NCBI RefSeq assembly: GCF_025994315.1
Contig: NZ_BAQE01000006.1
Origin: Swaminathania salitolerans
GTDB lineage: Bacteria; Pseudomonadota; Alphaproteobacteria; Acetobacterales; Acetobacteraceae
Length of the DNA: 22,595 nucleotides
Direction: 5' to 3' (one strand)
The notes under the pieces are model-generated. The model was not told the origin of the DNA. It saw nothing but the letters and a program-made list of their open reading frames with translations, and made no database searches. Both the position numbers and the translations under genes were made by a program. Position 1 is the stretch's first letter, and the number at the start of each line of letters is the position of its first letter. Positions 22,432-22,595 of this stretch are shown one piece after another.

Positions 22432-22595
22432 GGATGATCCTTCCGGAAAACTGAAAACGAAAGCGCTGACAGGGCAGGCAAGATGGCGCGTGTTCGATCA
22501 CTGCGCCCACGGATTGGCAAGAGGAGACCCCTTTACCGCAAAGGAGAGCCCTGTGTCTCGCCCGGAAGTTCCCCCCCCCCCCCGGAACCCCCCCC
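22430..22595 (+). CDS. Possible partial ORF running off the window end
   Basis: An ATG at 22430, preceded by AAAGGGTGG, opens a frame (MDDPSGKLKTKALTG...) without a stop to the window edge, about 55 codons. It is divergent from the OpuAC-like gene and shares the CATG at its start, which is suspicious. The final residues come from poly-C runs and are unreliable. No family is recognised. It may be a chance frame over the promoter of the OpuAC-like gene. Confidence 0.2.
   Translation, partial: MDDPSGKLKTKALTGQARWRVFDHCAHGLARGDPFTAKESPVSRPEVPPPPRNPP
22571..22595. other. Poly-C low-complexity end
   Basis: Thirteen C bases, then GGAA, then eight C bases to the edge. Nothing else in the window looks like this. 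It most likely marks a contig end or a sequencing/assembly artefact rather than biology. Confidence 0.6.

Noticed and set aside
1..22595. tRNA, rRNA, CRISPR or transposon content
   Set aside because: No cloverleaf-like segment, regularly spaced repeat array, or transposase with terminal repeats was seen. The only tandem repeats are the two 12-base coding arrays.

Overview
The window is GC-rich and densely packed, with no RNA genes, insertion sequences or CRISPR arrays that I can see. An alphaproteobacterium, most likely an acetic acid bacterium (Acetobacteraceae), fits best. The reasons are a serine palmitoyltransferase with its own acyl carrier protein and acyl-ACP ligase, an MmcB-type DNA repair protein, and the order fabD-fabG-acpP-fabF-mltG. 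The genus cannot be fixed from the sequence alone.

Region A (533-5061, + strand) is a sphingolipid entry module. It holds a TagB/TagF-like glycerophosphotransferase-family protein, a fatty acyl-AMP ligase (AasR-like), a specialised acyl carrier protein (AcpR-like) and a serine palmitoyltransferase. The ligase would load a fatty acid on the dedicated carrier, and Spt would condense the acyl thioester with serine to 3-ketosphinganine. The ketosphinganine reductase (CerR) and ceramide synthase (bCerS) that complete this pathway in Caulobacter are not in the window.

Region B (5168-7307, - strand) is a translationally coupled pair: a diacylglycerol/ceramide-kinase-family lipid kinase followed, with an 8-nt overlap, by a nucleotidyltransferase resembling the Tam41 family of phosphatidate cytidylyltransferases. 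Together they suggest that a lipid is phosphorylated and then activated as a CDP-lipid.

Region C (7416-13382, + strand) is a tight operon: calcineurin-like phosphoesterase, LptF, LptG, an eight-histidine fatty acid hydroxylase, a MobA-like nucleotidyltransferase and a GT4 glycosyltransferase. Three junctions are ATGA overlaps and the other two are gaps of 2 and 7 nt. An LptF/LptG pair co-translated with lipid-modifying enzymes, next to sphingolipid synthesis genes, is the most striking feature here. It may be a dedicated sphingolipid or glycolipid exporter rather than the LPS exporter.

Region D (13426-15791, + strand) carries mmcB, an inositol-monophosphatase-family gene and a secreted SYLF-domain protein. 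It meets region E head-on at a hairpin near 15811-15847.

Region E (15923-20587, - strand) is the housekeeping type II fatty acid synthesis cluster fabD-fabG-acpP-fabF-mltG, with several strong hairpins on both sides of acpP. Region F (20725-22431, - strand) has a SAM methyltransferase and a glycine-betaine-binding-like (OpuAC) protein without a signal peptide. The last bases are poly-C runs that look like a contig end or sequencing artefact.
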